In this document: positions 1-8,878 of the stretch, piece by piece
Numbering within the stretch: the first letter of the stretch is position 1
Layout: each line of letters begins with the position of its first letter
Source of the DNA: Fuerstiella sp.
Lineage (GTDB): Bacteria; Planctomycetota; Planctomycetia; Planctomycetales; Planctomycetaceae
Assembly: GCA_029245955.1 (NCBI GenBank)
Contig: JAQWOH010000038.1
Span: 372,001 to 436,000, forward strand
Length of the DNA stretch: 64,000 nt
Direction: 5' to 3'
Notes under the pieces: model-generated
The model's database searches: none
What the model was told of the DNA's origin: nothing
What the model saw: the letters and a program-made list of their open reading frames with translations, nothing else
Translations under genes and position numbers: made by a program

Positions 1-292
1 TGAGTATGACGAGCTGCCGGAGGATGTGCGAATCGACCGGCTGCGGTCAATTTTCGAAAGTTGCGACGTCTTCGAAAAAGCGGAGACGCTGGTTGAACGG
101 TCGCAGGAACGCGCAGAGTCCATCGTAGCCGGTATCGAAGATGAACGCGTTCGGGCTCTGTTACAATTTTTTGTCGAAACAGTCCTTGTTCGCGATACGC
201 CCCCGACGGCGGCAGAGCATCTGGATCCTGATTCCGGTGATCCGCCACCTCGTCCCCCCGTCTTTGTGCCGCTGTCAGCCGGCGGGATTTGA
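1..292 (+). CDS. 3' fragment of a polyprenyl synthetase-like protein (partial)
   Basis: The reading frame is open from the left edge (codons from base 2) to the stop at 290-292, so this is the C-terminal ~96 residues of a longer gene. The helical stretch with VFEKAETLVERSQERAE followed by a leucine-rich helix and FVETVL resembles the last helices of planctomycete geranylgeranyl/octaprenyl diphosphate synthases. None of the Asp-rich catalytic motifs falls inside the window, so the assignment rests on the tail alone. The last ~35 residues are Pro-rich and poorly conserved in character. A GTG at 26 could be read as a start, but the frame clearly continues upstream of it. It could instead be the tail of another all-helical protein. 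Confidence 0.5.
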   Translation, partial: EYDELPEDVRIDRLRSIFESCDVFEKAETLVERSQERAESIVAGIEDERVRALLQFFVETVLVRDTPPTAAEHLDPDSGDPPPRPPVFVPLSAGGI

Positions 293-537
293 AGTTTACC
301 GGTGCAAGCGAACGGCGTCCTTGTTAAACGCTGAGACGGAACGGGCTGTGTTGAAGCATGCAAAGTTCTACTGCATGGGTCCGTGATGGTGATTCCGCCA
401 CCGATTGTGATACAGACTCCCGACGAAACGACGGTTTACGAAGTTGCTGCTGAGTTTTGGCAGCGAGGGATGTGTCCCGGTCTGAACGGTCAGTTAGTTC
501 ACCAAGCCAGAACGGGCACGGGAATAAGCGGACACCT

Positions 538-1743
538 CTATTTGTCGCCGCTGGCTGACGCGCGCGTTTCGAAGATCAGGGGCGTGGCGGAACCGAAGGG
601 AGCAACTCTGAAGCTAACTTTGCCTTCCATTACATCCAGCAACAACTGACCGCATACTTCGGCCCGCCAACCTTTCAGGAGTTTTGGCTGACCGTTCTTT
701 GCGGGCTCCAGTCGATGATGACGTACCAACTCGGTCAGGTCCTTGTTGTTGGCTACCAGCGTCTGTGAGATATCCAGCTCTGCACAGCGGTTTGATAATG
801 CCAGCGCCAGTAGCTTGGAAATCACCTGCTCGTCCGATGACGCTTCCTGGCGCCGGTTGCGGGGCTTTTCCGGAAGATCACTGTCCGAGATCTGCAACGC
901 TTGTCCGATGACTTCCACGATGTCATCCAGACGCCGCTTGTACTCCGGCCGGTTCATGTCTCGCGTCGCCAGTGCTTTCTGGCGAGTCGTCGGCTTTCTG
1001 CGTGCAAGGTCAATCAAAAGATCGTCCCGAAGAATCCTGCGCGCAGGACGATTGCGAGACGCTGCCTCTTCTTCTCTCCAGTGTGCCAGATTCTGTACGA
1101 CTGCCAGATCCCGCCGGGACAACTTGTGAGTCCCTGAAATCCGTCGCCACGGTGGCGTTGAGTCATCAGCCAGGAGGTCATCAACCATTCGCTGCATTTC
1201 GGCTTCAGCCCAGTCCAGGCGATTGTGTTGCTTCAGCCACGTACGTTGTCGTCGCCAAATCTCCAGGACATGGTCAACGTCTTCCAGAGCGTATTTCAAC
1301 TGTTCTGCGGACAGCGGACGACGCAACCAGTCTGTGCGAGTTTGACTGCCGTCCACTTTCTCGCCTATCACGCGCTGAACGATTGCCGAGTAGGAAAGCG
1401 GGTAACTGCGGCCGCGAAATCCTTCTGCAATCTGAATGTCGTACAGCCGGTGAGGGACTTGGCCAATCTGGTAAAGGCAGAAGCGAATTTCCGCCTGGCC
1501 ACCATGGACTACCACAGTAGTTTGGTCATCGGCCATGATCTCCCACCACGCCGACATGTTGCCGACAGAAAGTGGATCCACAGCCACAGTGCGATCGGCT
1601 GTGGCAAACTGCAGCAGGCCCAGCTCTGGTCGATAAGTACTTTCTGAGACGAATTCCGTGTCAAAAGCGACGAGGCCCGAGTCCCGTATGTGCTGGCAGA
1701 GTTCTACGAAGTCTGCTGGGTGAGAGATGAGTGTTGTAGTCAT
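538..1743 (-). CDS. rnd: Ribonuclease D (3'-5' exoribonuclease, DEDDy family)
   Basis: 401 residues. RNase D trims 3' ends of tRNA precursors and other structured RNAs. The N-terminal DEDDy exonuclease domain (about 1-200) shows Exo I as FDTEF (D28, E30) and Exo III as YALED (Y151, D155). An HRDC-type helical domain follows at about 210-290 (LSRRDLAVVQNLAHWREEE), then a second C-terminal helical region. These numbers match the E. coli enzyme as I remember it. The Exo II position is odd: the sequence HGGQAEIRF has Glu85 where E. coli has Asp85. Length suits RNase D (about 375-400). The gene stands alone, convergent with the partial gene at the left edge. The ATG start is supported by the immediate FVELCQHIR helix and DTEF at the usual distance. 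Confidence 0.9.
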   Translation of the reverse strand: MTTTLISHPADFVELCQHIRDSGLVAFDTEFVSESTYRPELGLLQFATADRTVAVDPLSVGNMSAWWEIMADDQTTVVVHGGQAEIRFCLYQIGQVPHRLYDIQIAEGFRGRSYPLSYSAIVQRVIGEKVDGSQTRTDWLRRPLSAEQLKYALEDVDHVLEIWRRQRTWLKQHNRLDWAEAEMQRMVDDLLADDSTPPWRRISGTHKLSRRDLAVVQNLAHWREEEAASRNRPARRILRDDLLIDLARRKPTTRQKALATRDMNRPEYKRRLDDIVEVIGQALQISDSDLPEKPRNRRQEASSDEQVISKLLALALSNRCAELDISQTLVANNKDLTELVRHHRLEPAKNGQPKLLKGWRAEVCGQLLLDVMEGKVSFRVAPFGSATPLIFETRASASGDK

Positions 1744-2383
1744 AAACAGAAAAAGGGATTCGATCTGATCGAATCGTCGGGGCTTCGAGTGCTGTAACAG
1801 CAGCGGAAAAGGGAAAGGTAGAGAATTCTTAGGTGGGCCTCTGCCTTTCGCAAGCCACTCACCGTGAATTCACACCTGCCAGAGGCAATAACGCCTGCAT
1901 TGACGGTCATCAGCGGCCCACTCCCCAACGGGCTGATTTCAAAGTCGCCAGCCGACGTATTCCGTACAACCCGTAAACTTTCGTTAGATGCTACGTTTTC
2001 CGAAATGCAAATTTGACGACCCGCATACTGAAGCTATGTTTCTTCTGTCAACAGAACGTGAGTTCAGTCTGACTGAGCCGGCCACTGGATCCACCGTGAC
2101 CTGCCTGAAAAAATTCGAATTAGCAGCGTGTTAAGGAAAGCTGGGAGCTTTGAGGGGACCTTATCGCGCTGCTTTTTCATGCGCCAAGCCAACATTTCGA
2201 CCCCGCTCGCGTATGCGATCCGACACGGGCTTCAGGGATTGCGCAGGCTGCGATGAGATTTCGGGTTCTTACGAATAATATGTATAGGTGGACTCTTAGT
2301 ACAACCGATGAATCCAATAGGCCCTAATTACGCCCGGAGTACGGGCGTTTTGGGTTATTGCGTTGGCTCTGCTGGTTGTCCCT
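1744..2383. other. Intergenic region between divergent rnd and the repeat protein gene
   Basis: About 640 bases with no convincing gene. The short minus-strand frame next to rnd lacks protein-like character. The region must hold the promoters of both divergent neighbours, but I cannot point to a clear -35/-10 pair or terminator. Confidence 0.5.
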
Positions 2384-5300
2384 ATGAACAGATCTTCAGA
2401 TTTCCAGACGGGTGGATTGGTGCTGCTTGCGTCCACGGTGATGTGTGGCGGGCTGGCAGTGGCCATCGCAGCGCCGCTGCTGGGTGGAAACAAGCAAGGG
2501 AAGTCGCTAGCTCAACGAACGTCCGGTACGTCAGAAGTGGAACAGCCGCACGAAACCTATGCGGAGTTCTATCCGGCCGACCAGTCGATAACCCCCTTGC
2601 CTCCGGCCACAGTGACGCAGGCGCCCCGAAAAGTGCTGGCTGAAAGATATGGTGACCTGAATTTCAATCGAAAGGCCACCGGTAAGCCCTCGCCCGCATA
2701 TGACATCAAGACCGATTCCACTCTGCGAACGTCGTCCGCTTCCTTTGTTTCTCCAAGCTCACTGACATCTGATGGTCGGGGCCGCGACGCACAGCAGGGT
2801 CCGAAGCACGGCAGGACAGCTGAAAGTCTCTACTCTGGGAATTCCAAGACCGGGAATCCGCCGTCACGTGCCTATTCCAGTCTGCCGCTGCGGGAAGGTT
2901 ATCGGTCATTCTCGAAGTCTACACCGACTTACAGATCGCTCTCCGATGATCCCGGCACGGCAGGTTCGGTGTATGCGCCGATCACCATCCATCCCGTGAC
3001 AGTAAACGTTGACGGAGGAGTTTTTGCAGATCAGCTGGCAACCATGACGCAGCGGTTTGAGGCACTGCTGGACGCAAGAAATTCGGTCCGGCAAGAAATG
3101 GAGGAGGCTGCGGCGAAGACTCGGAAAGTCCAGAGAAACGAACGACGGAATGTGAAGCCGGCAGTCAGCAACGCCCATGAGCAGCAACTGGAACAGTTGA
3201 ATACACGTCTACAAGACATTGCCGACTCATTTGAGCGTTTTCAGAACCAAACGCAGAGGGCTGTTCACGAGATTTCTAATGAGGGTCGACGCACTGAGAT
3301 CGCGTTTGAGGAGATCCGCTCTGTGCAGAGGCAACTGGAGTCTCAGATAGAGCGTGCACGACGATCGTATGAATCGGACGCCGCCGTCGTTCACCTGCCC
3401 GCCATTCCCGCGGCTGTCGAAACTTTAGAACCGGCTGTCGAAACTGCAAAACCGTCTGTCGAAACTTTAGAACCGGGCGTCGAAACTTTAGAACCGGCTG
3501 TCGAAACTTTAGAACCGGCTGTCGAAACTTTAGAACCGGGCGTCGAAACTTTAGAACCGGGCGTCGAAACTTTAGAACCGGCTGTCGAAACTTTAGAACC
3601 GGCAGTCGAGACTGCAAAACCGGCTGTCGAAACTGTACACCCTGTGTCTGAATTTCCGGCGTTCGCGTCATCGGTCATCCGTGCTGTCAGCAGTTCGGCG
3701 GACGTTCCGTCTGTGGGCAGGTCGGCACAGGTGCATTTGCCGCGTGCTGCTCCGGAGTTTTCGAGTTTTAACACTTCGGCAGCATCTGTGCGCGGAGAAC
3801 CTTTCGCTGTGGGGCGGGCAGATCCGGTACAAAGTTCTGTGATGCAAGTCGAGCGGGATCCTTTCACACGTGAGATTCCCGTGCTGACGTTCGTTCAATC
3901 CGAGGATATGTCTGCCTCTGCACAGGTCACCGTGGAGCCAAACGACGGGGGGGACGTTCCGCATCATCAGCAGCAGATTCTTCCACAGACAGACAACAAC
4001 GTTGCGCCGCCAATACACACCGAGACGCCAACGGAACTGCTTCTGGCGCACAAGACACGACGTTTGATGGAGGAAGCTGAGAACGCGAAAGGTGGTGACG
4101 CGGTAAATCTGAATACGCGAGCAATGCAGGCCATAAGTCTGGGGAATTCGAGACGTTCCGTGGCCAGTCATCCGGATCAGTTTTCAACGGACAACGAGCC
4201 GGTGGATGGTCTGACGCCGTTTCCTCCAGTTGTGGCAACCACTGTTGTTGGCCGTGCGTCTGGTGACGCACGGGAGTCAGTCAGTGACCACCAACAGGCA
4301 TTACAGTTTCTTGTTCAGGCTCGCGCGGCGATCGCCGCCGGAAACGTGCAACAGGCGACGAAACTTGCGAATCGGGCAGACGCGCTGGATACGACCTACG
4401 GACTAATGGAAGACAGTCCGTGGCGACTCAGAGAAGATCTTGCGTGGCTGGCGGAAACGCGTAGTTCTTCATCAGTTGGAGCAAAGCGAACTGGTCAGAT
4501 TCAGAGGACTGCACACACGCAGGAACGGGTGGCTCGAGTTCCCGGAGAAACAGTTCAGGCGGTTCATCAGCCGAAACAGTCAAGCAGTCAATCGGTGGCG
4601 GGCAACGGCAATTTCCGAGAACGAAATACGATCAAGCGCGTCGCGTACGAGCACGTGTACCGTTTCCCTCTCGATCAGGTGGAATCCATGCCAGAAAGCT
4701 CGGCTGACGGAGTCCCCTGCAAGAAATGTGGCAGGATACACGGCGCCGACCCGGATCCTGACAAAGACGCTTTCGGTGACGGGGACGCGGCACAGCAGAG
4801 TTCGAAACGAAGACTGATCGCCCCTCATGCCGCCCGACGTTCGAATCGGAGTCAAACCAATGCCTCGAATGATACGACTGAGACATCCGGGATCTGGAGC
4901 ACCCTGGCGTTCCTGGGGGCTGGCGGTAACACGAGGCAGAATGAGACCCGGCCGCAGTCGTGCGAAGCCCCGAACGGTGGAGTTCGCTGCAGGGAATGTG
5001 GACTGGTTCACGGCGCCGCCACGCATTCAGATAACAAGTCAGTCTCTGAGGTGAAACCAGTACAGGAGAGTCCGCAACGAAGCCTGAACGCCCCGCACGC
5101 CGGCCGACGTTCGAATCGGAGTCAGGTGGAGGCTGCGAACGATACGACGGAAGCGGCTGCGATCTGGAGCACACCGGCTTTCCCCGGAGCTGAGGGTGAC
5201 ATGAGGCAGAATGTGACTCGGAGGCACCTGCAAGAAGCACCGATCGGTGGCGTTCGCTGCATACAATGTGGCCTGGTTCACGGCGCCGTTACGCCTGTTC

Positions 5301-5818
5301 ATAAAGAGTCAGTCGCTGAGGTGAAACCAGCACAGGAGAGTCCGCAACGAAGTCTGATCGCCCCTCACGCCGGCCGACGTTCGAATCGGAGTCAGGTGGA
5401 GGCTGCGAACGATACGACGGAAGCGGCAGCGATCTGGAGCACACCGGCTTTCCCCGGGGCTGGCGGTGACGCGAGCCGGAATATGCCTCGGAGGCACTTG
5501 GCGGAAACACCGATCGGCGGCGTTCGCTGCATACAATGTGGCCTGGTTCACGGCACCGTTACGCATGTTCATAAAGAGTCAGTCGCTGCGGTGAAACGAA
5601 CACAGCAGATTCCCCAACGAAGCCTGATCGCCCCGTACGCCGCCCGACGTTCGAATCGGAGTCAGTTGGCGGCCGCGAACGATACAACTGACGCGGCGGC
5701 GATCTGGAGCACACCGGCTTTCCCCGTGGCGGGCGGCGACGCAGATCAGAATGCGCCTTCGACGCTCCACCGTTTGTCGTCTGCAATTCGACGTATTGGC
5801 AGGCCGGCAGCTGAGTAA
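2384..5818 (+). CDS. Large membrane-anchored repeat protein with coiled coil, VETLEP heptads and four CxxC units
   Basis: 1,144 residues from the ATG at 2384; a TTG seven codons upstream is also possible. The N-terminus carries one hydrophobic segment (about residues 8-30, GGLVLLASTVMCGGLAVAIA), so the protein is probably anchored or exported. Next come a low-complexity Ser/Thr/Pro region, a charged coiled-coil-like stretch (about 215-340), eleven VETLEPA-type heptads (about 345-420), and a helical segment near 640-700 (ALQFLVQARAAIAAGNVQQA) that looks like a degenerate TPR. The C-terminal third has four units of exactly 90 residues, each starting with C-x-x-C-G-x-[IV]-H-G and containing RRSNRSQ and IWSTPAFP. 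The paired cysteines may bind metal or form disulfides; each unit has only one CxxC, so a zinc site would need pairing between units. I do not recognise the family. It is monocistronic. Confidence 0.8.
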   Translation: MNRSSDFQTGGLVLLASTVMCGGLAVAIAAPLLGGNKQGKSLAQRTSGTSEVEQPHETYAEFYPADQSITPLPPATVTQAPRKVLAERYGDLNFNRKATGKPSPAYDIKTDSTLRTSSASFVSPSSLTSDGRGRDAQQGPKHGRTAESLYSGNSKTGNPPSRAYSSLPLREGYRSFSKSTPTYRSLSDDPGTAGSVYAPITIHPVTVNVDGGVFADQLATMTQRFEALLDARNSVRQEMEEAAAKTRKVQRNERRNVKPAVSNAHEQQLEQLNTRLQDIADSFERFQNQTQRAVHEISNEGRRTEIAFEEIRSVQRQLESQIERARRSYESDAAVVHLPAIPAAVETLEPAVETAKPSVETLEPGVETLEPAVETLEPAVETLEPGVETLEPGVETLEPAVETLEPAVETAKPAVETVHPVSEFPAFASSVIRAVSSSADVPSVGRSAQVHLPRAAPEFSSFNTSAASVRGEPFAVGRADPVQSSVMQVERDPFTREIPVLTFVQSEDMSASAQVTVEPNDGGDVPHHQQQILPQTDNNVAPPIHTETPTELLLAHKTRRLMEEAENAKGGDAVNLNTRAMQAISLGNSRRSVASHPDQFSTDNEPVDGLTPFPPVVATTVVGRASGDARESVSDHQQALQFLVQARAAIAAGNVQQATKLANRADALDTTYGLMEDSPWRLREDLAWLAETRSSSSVGAKRTGQIQRTAHTQERVARVPGETVQAVHQPKQSSSQSVAGNGNFRERNTIKRVAYEHVYRFPLDQVESMPESSADGVPCKKCGRIHGADPDPDKDAFGDGDAAQQSSKRRLIAPHAARRSNRSQTNASNDTTETSGIWSTLAFLGAGGNTRQNETRPQSCEAPNGGVRCRECGLVHGAATHSDNKSVSEVKPVQESPQRSLNAPHAGRRSNRSQVEAANDTTEAAAIWSTPAFPGAEGDMRQNVTRRHLQEAPIGGVRCIQCGLVHGAVTPVHKESVAEVKPAQESPQRSLIAPHAGRRSNRSQVEAANDTTEAAAIWSTPAFPGAGGDASRNMPRRHLAETPIGGVRCIQCGLVHGTVTHVHKESVAAVKRTQQIPQRSLIAPYAARRSNRSQLAAANDTTDAAAIWSTPAFPVAGGDADQNAPSTLHRLSSAIRRIGRPAAE
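3416..3646 (+). repeat. Eleven in-frame 21-bp tandem repeats (VETLEPA heptads)
   Basis: Starts of successive gtcgaaact-type units fall every 21 bases from 3416 to 3626, giving eleven copies. Each encodes V-E-T-[LAV]-[EKH]-P-[AGSV]. Several copies are identical at base level, so the array is probably recent and able to change length by slippage without breaking the frame. Confidence 0.95.
4731..5810 (+). repeat. Four 270-bp tandem repeats encoding CxxC units
   Basis: The base immediately after the second Cys codon plus G lies at 4731, 5001, 5271 and 5541, an exact 270-base (90-codon) spacing. Units 2 and 3 are nearly identical at base level (one mismatch between 5101-5160 and 5371-5430), while unit 1 is the most divergent. 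Each unit repeats the order CxxC, acidic/Lys linker, APHAxRRSNRSQ, and IWSTPAFPGAGG. Confidence 0.95.
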
Positions 5819-6067
5819 ACGTTCGCTGCTGAGTGCATTGTCACAACTCGGCTTAGCAGGATCTCCATGGTTGGCTTCGGGGGCCGTCTATCGTTCGCGC
5901 GGTGAATGTCCTGATTGGCCTGCGAATATATATCATTCGGCGGGTCCGCCTTATTGTCCGGAAGGTGGTTGAAATGGTACGGTTCGTGTACGCTCCTGGC
6001 TGAGAGTCGCGCGATCCGCCCTCCACATCTGTTGTGCCTTCCAGCCTTCCATAGAACTCTTCACTCC

Positions 6068-7375
6068 ATGAACTCCTCTTCACGTTCGCTGAAAGTCGCC
6101 ATCATCGGCGGCGGCATGTTCTTCGACGAAATTATTGGTCAAAGTTTTAAAGACTTCATGCGAGGTGGTATTTCCGGTTCCCTCACAAGCATCGGCATGA
6201 GCCATCTGGCACCCGTGGTGTCCGGGGTGGAAATCGAGGTGTGTGCTGTTGGTACTCGCAGTGAAAAGAGTGGCACGGCCGGCCGTATTGTGGATTGGTT
6301 TTCACAGGAGTTTCCCGAGCAACGCATCGAAGCCTGCTATGGTGAGGCTGTCTGGCAGGACATTCTGACACGGCATCAGCCGGACGTATTATTTGTGGCG
6401 ACGCCCGACCACGTACACGCCGAACCGATTCTGGCCGCCTTGACTGCGGGCGTTGACGTGGTAACGGAGAAACCGCTGTGTCTGAGCACTCGCGATGCAG
6501 ATGAGATTGTAGATGCGGCGGCCCGGTTGCAGCGAATCGTGGCTGTTGATATGCACAAAAGGTATGATCCGTTTGTGCGGGAAATGATGGTGAAAGCGCC
6601 AGAGCAATACGGCTTGATTAACCGAGTTCGAGCCGTCCTTGAGGAGCCTCTGGAAGTCAGCACAGAGATCTTTGCGTGGGCAGAGGAAAGTAACCCATTT
6701 GCATACGTGGGGTGCCACTGGCTGGACGTCGTGCATCACTACATGAACGTGAAGCCCGTCTCCGTATTTGCAACGGGCCAGAAGACTCTTCTGCTGCACT
6801 GGGACGAACATCAAAAGGAAATTGCTCGTCGTCGTGGCGTAGACACTGCGTCATTTAAGCGTCAGGGGCCGATCAATACGTGGGACAGCATGGACGTTGC
6901 TGTGACGTATGACAACGGAATGCGAGGAGACTACAACAACAACTGGATCAATCCGGAAGAATTTGAAGGGGCTGTGAATCAGGAAATCGAACTGTACGGT
7001 ATCTATGGTCGCGGCATGGTGGATCAGCAGGAACGAGGTTATCGCGAGGCGATCATTGGTGATGGGTCGCGGACACGTAATCCGTCGTTTGGAGGTCGCA
7101 TCCGGCATCACGGTGGCCACACCGAGATTTTCGGTTACGGCAAGGCGTCCATCGCCGCCGGTCTGCTGGCAATTATTCGTCGTCGGATTCTGGGGGAATC
7201 GATGGATGTCCTTGCAGATACCTATCCGACGGCTGCCAGTCAACGCGACATTGTGCAGGTCATTGAGGCAGCATCTGTTGTTGCAGAAAAGAACTACGAG
7301 TGTTTTCAGGCGGGACGTGGCACTCCGGTGACTGCACTTCTGCACTCAGGCGGTTTTGACATACACGGGGCATAG
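6068..7375 (+). CDS. Gfo/Idh/MocA-family NAD(P)-dependent oxidoreductase
   Basis: 435 residues from the ATG at 6068; the frame opens earlier, but the upstream codons are not protein-like and the Rossmann motif begins directly after this ATG. The N-terminal Rossmann fold shows LKVAIIGGG. The family signature EKP lies in VVTEKPLCLS, and FVATPDHVHAEPIL is the typical strand and helix before it. A C-terminal alpha/beta substrate domain follows. These enzymes oxidise or reduce sugar and inositol derivatives using NAD(P); the substrate cannot be read from sequence. There is no signal peptide. The next gene, a DUF1501 protein, follows 130 bases downstream on the same strand. Confidence 0.88.
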   Translation: MNSSSRSLKVAIIGGGMFFDEIIGQSFKDFMRGGISGSLTSIGMSHLAPVVSGVEIEVCAVGTRSEKSGTAGRIVDWFSQEFPEQRIEACYGEAVWQDILTRHQPDVLFVATPDHVHAEPILAALTAGVDVVTEKPLCLSTRDADEIVDAAARLQRIVAVDMHKRYDPFVREMMVKAPEQYGLINRVRAVLEEPLEVSTEIFAWAEESNPFAYVGCHWLDVVHHYMNVKPVSVFATGQKTLLLHWDEHQKEIARRRGVDTASFKRQGPINTWDSMDVAVTYDNGMRGDYNNNWINPEEFEGAVNQEIELYGIYGRGMVDQQERGYREAIIGDGSRTRNPSFGGRIRHHGGHTEIFGYGKASIAAGLLAIIRRRILGESMDVLADTYPTAASQRDIVQVIEAASVVAEKNYECFQAGRGTPVTALLHSGGFDIHGA

Positions 7376-7505
7376 TGACGGTGCGGTACCAATGGCTGTC
7401 GGTGTAGATTGTTGGCAGATGGTTGCAGATTGGTTCACGTCGAGTGCGGTCATCTGTTAGACTGCGTCACCCGGGATTCTGGTCAAGGTTCACTTCACTG
7501 CCGCC

Positions 7506-8843
7506 ATGCCACTGCCTCCACAGCCAATATCTGAAGTTCTGCGACGTCGCGAGGTTCTGCGAATTGGCGCAGTCAGCATTCTGGGCGCGGCCACGTCGCC
7601 GGTAGCCGGCGTGCGAATCGCGCCGGACCGTGGCAGCTGTATTTTTATGATGCTGCAGGGGGGACTCAGTCAGATTGACCTGTGGGATCCGAAGCCACAG
7701 GCCGTCTCGGAAATACGAGGACCGTTTAAACGCATCTCCAGCACCGTACCGGGCATGGAATTTGGTGAACTGATGTCTCAGTCCGCCGGTGTGGCCGACG
7801 AGTTATGTGTCATCCGGTCCATGACGCACAAGTTTACCAATCACATCGCCGGCACATACATCACGCTTACGGGGTCCACCAGGCAGCAGGACCGTGATCG
7901 CGAAGCCCATGGTGATGACTTTCCGGGTCCGGGAGCCATTCTGAATCAGCTGCGACCGCTAAGTTCCACCGATCACGTGCCACGATGTGTTTCGTTGCCG
8001 AACTGGCTCAGCATTCCCGGACCATCAAATCGGATGCCCGGGCAGTTTGCTGGTTTTCTGGGGAGCGTTCGCGATCCATTTCTGCTGGAGGGGGACCCGT
8101 CGAAGAAGGATTACCGTCCCCTGTCGCTGTCACCGCCGGACGGAGTCAGCGGCAGTCGCATGACTATGCGCATCGACCTTTCGCGGCAACTGGATTCGGC
8201 AGCCGCGTTTCTTGAACGCGAAGTCAGTCAGCGACATGACCATCTGCAGCAGGTGGCTTTAGATCTGGTCGCCAGCGGAAAAATTCGCAAAGCACTGAAC
8301 CTGTCTGAAGAACCGGATGCTGTGCGTGACCGATACGGACGTAATCGAGTCGGTCAGTCGCTGTTGCTGGCGCGTCGACTGGTGGAAGCCGGGGTTCAGT
8401 TTATCGGATTCAACGAGTTTAATCAGAAATGGGATACTCACGGTGGACTGGAGGGCCGGTACAAACAAATCGTTCCGGAAATCGATCGTGGCTTTGCAAT
8501 TCTGGTCGCGGATCTGAAAGATCGTGGCCTGCTGGACACCACGATGGTTATCAATGCCGGTGAATTTGGTCGCACTCCGAAGATCAACAAAGGGGCGGGA
8601 AGGGACCATTGGCCGAACGTTTACTCGACGGTTCTTGCCGGAGGCGGCATTCGCGGTGGGATGGTACTGGGGCAGAGTGATTCCAGGGGGGCGGAAGTTT
8701 TGTCTTCACCAGTGAGTCCTTCAGACGTCCTGGCCACGATGTGGCAGTCGCTGGGTATTCCTCCCGATACGACGATATACGACCGGGTGGCCAGGCCGGC
8801 ACCGATCTCAGACGGCCGAGTGCTGCACGAATGCCTGGTGTAG
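7506..8843 (+). CDS. DUF1501 family protein (twin-arginine-type exported)
   Basis: 445 residues. DUF1501 proteins are abundant in planctomycetes and related to the alkaline-phosphatase/sulfatase fold; their biochemical role is unsettled. The N-terminus has RRREVLRIGAVSILGAA, a twin-arginine-like signal. Family features are MMLQGGLSQIDLWDPKP near the start, the SMTHKFTNH segment, and GEFGRTPKI with GRDHWP near residue 360, the usual metal-binding-like C-terminal block. Such genes commonly pair with DUF1549/DUF1553 genes. Here the neighbours are an oxidoreductase and a convergent enolase-superfamily gene, and the only DUF1549/1553 gene is ~16 kb away. Confidence 0.9.
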   Translation: MPLPPQPISEVLRRREVLRIGAVSILGAATSPVAGVRIAPDRGSCIFMMLQGGLSQIDLWDPKPQAVSEIRGPFKRISSTVPGMEFGELMSQSAGVADELCVIRSMTHKFTNHIAGTYITLTGSTRQQDRDREAHGDDFPGPGAILNQLRPLSSTDHVPRCVSLPNWLSIPGPSNRMPGQFAGFLGSVRDPFLLEGDPSKKDYRPLSLSPPDGVSGSRMTMRIDLSRQLDSAAAFLEREVSQRHDHLQQVALDLVASGKIRKALNLSEEPDAVRDRYGRNRVGQSLLLARRLVEAGVQFIGFNEFNQKWDTHGGLEGRYKQIVPEIDRGFAILVADLKDRGLLDTTMVINAGEFGRTPKINKGAGRDHWPNVYSTVLAGGGIRGGMVLGQSDSRGAEVLSSPVSPSDVLATMWQSLGIPPDTTIYDRVARPAPISDGRVLHECLV

Positions 8844-8878
8844 TCCGGGGCAGCCTGTGCAGCCGACAGCAGAGTTTG

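Noticed and set aside
3416..3646. CRISPR-like direct repeats
   Set aside because: Repeats are contiguous 21-mers with no spacers and lie in frame in a coding sequence.
3276..3867. Minus-strand open frames over the heptad array, with regular repeats such as KFRQPVL and GSKVSTA
   Set aside because: They mirror the plus-strand 21-bp repeats; repeats of length divisible by three keep other frames open. The plus strand has the anchor, coiled coil and matched flanks.
4580..5786. Several minus-strand frames over the 270-bp array
   Set aside because: Antisense shadows of the repeat protein; they repeat only because the sense DNA does and lack starts with ribosome binding sites.
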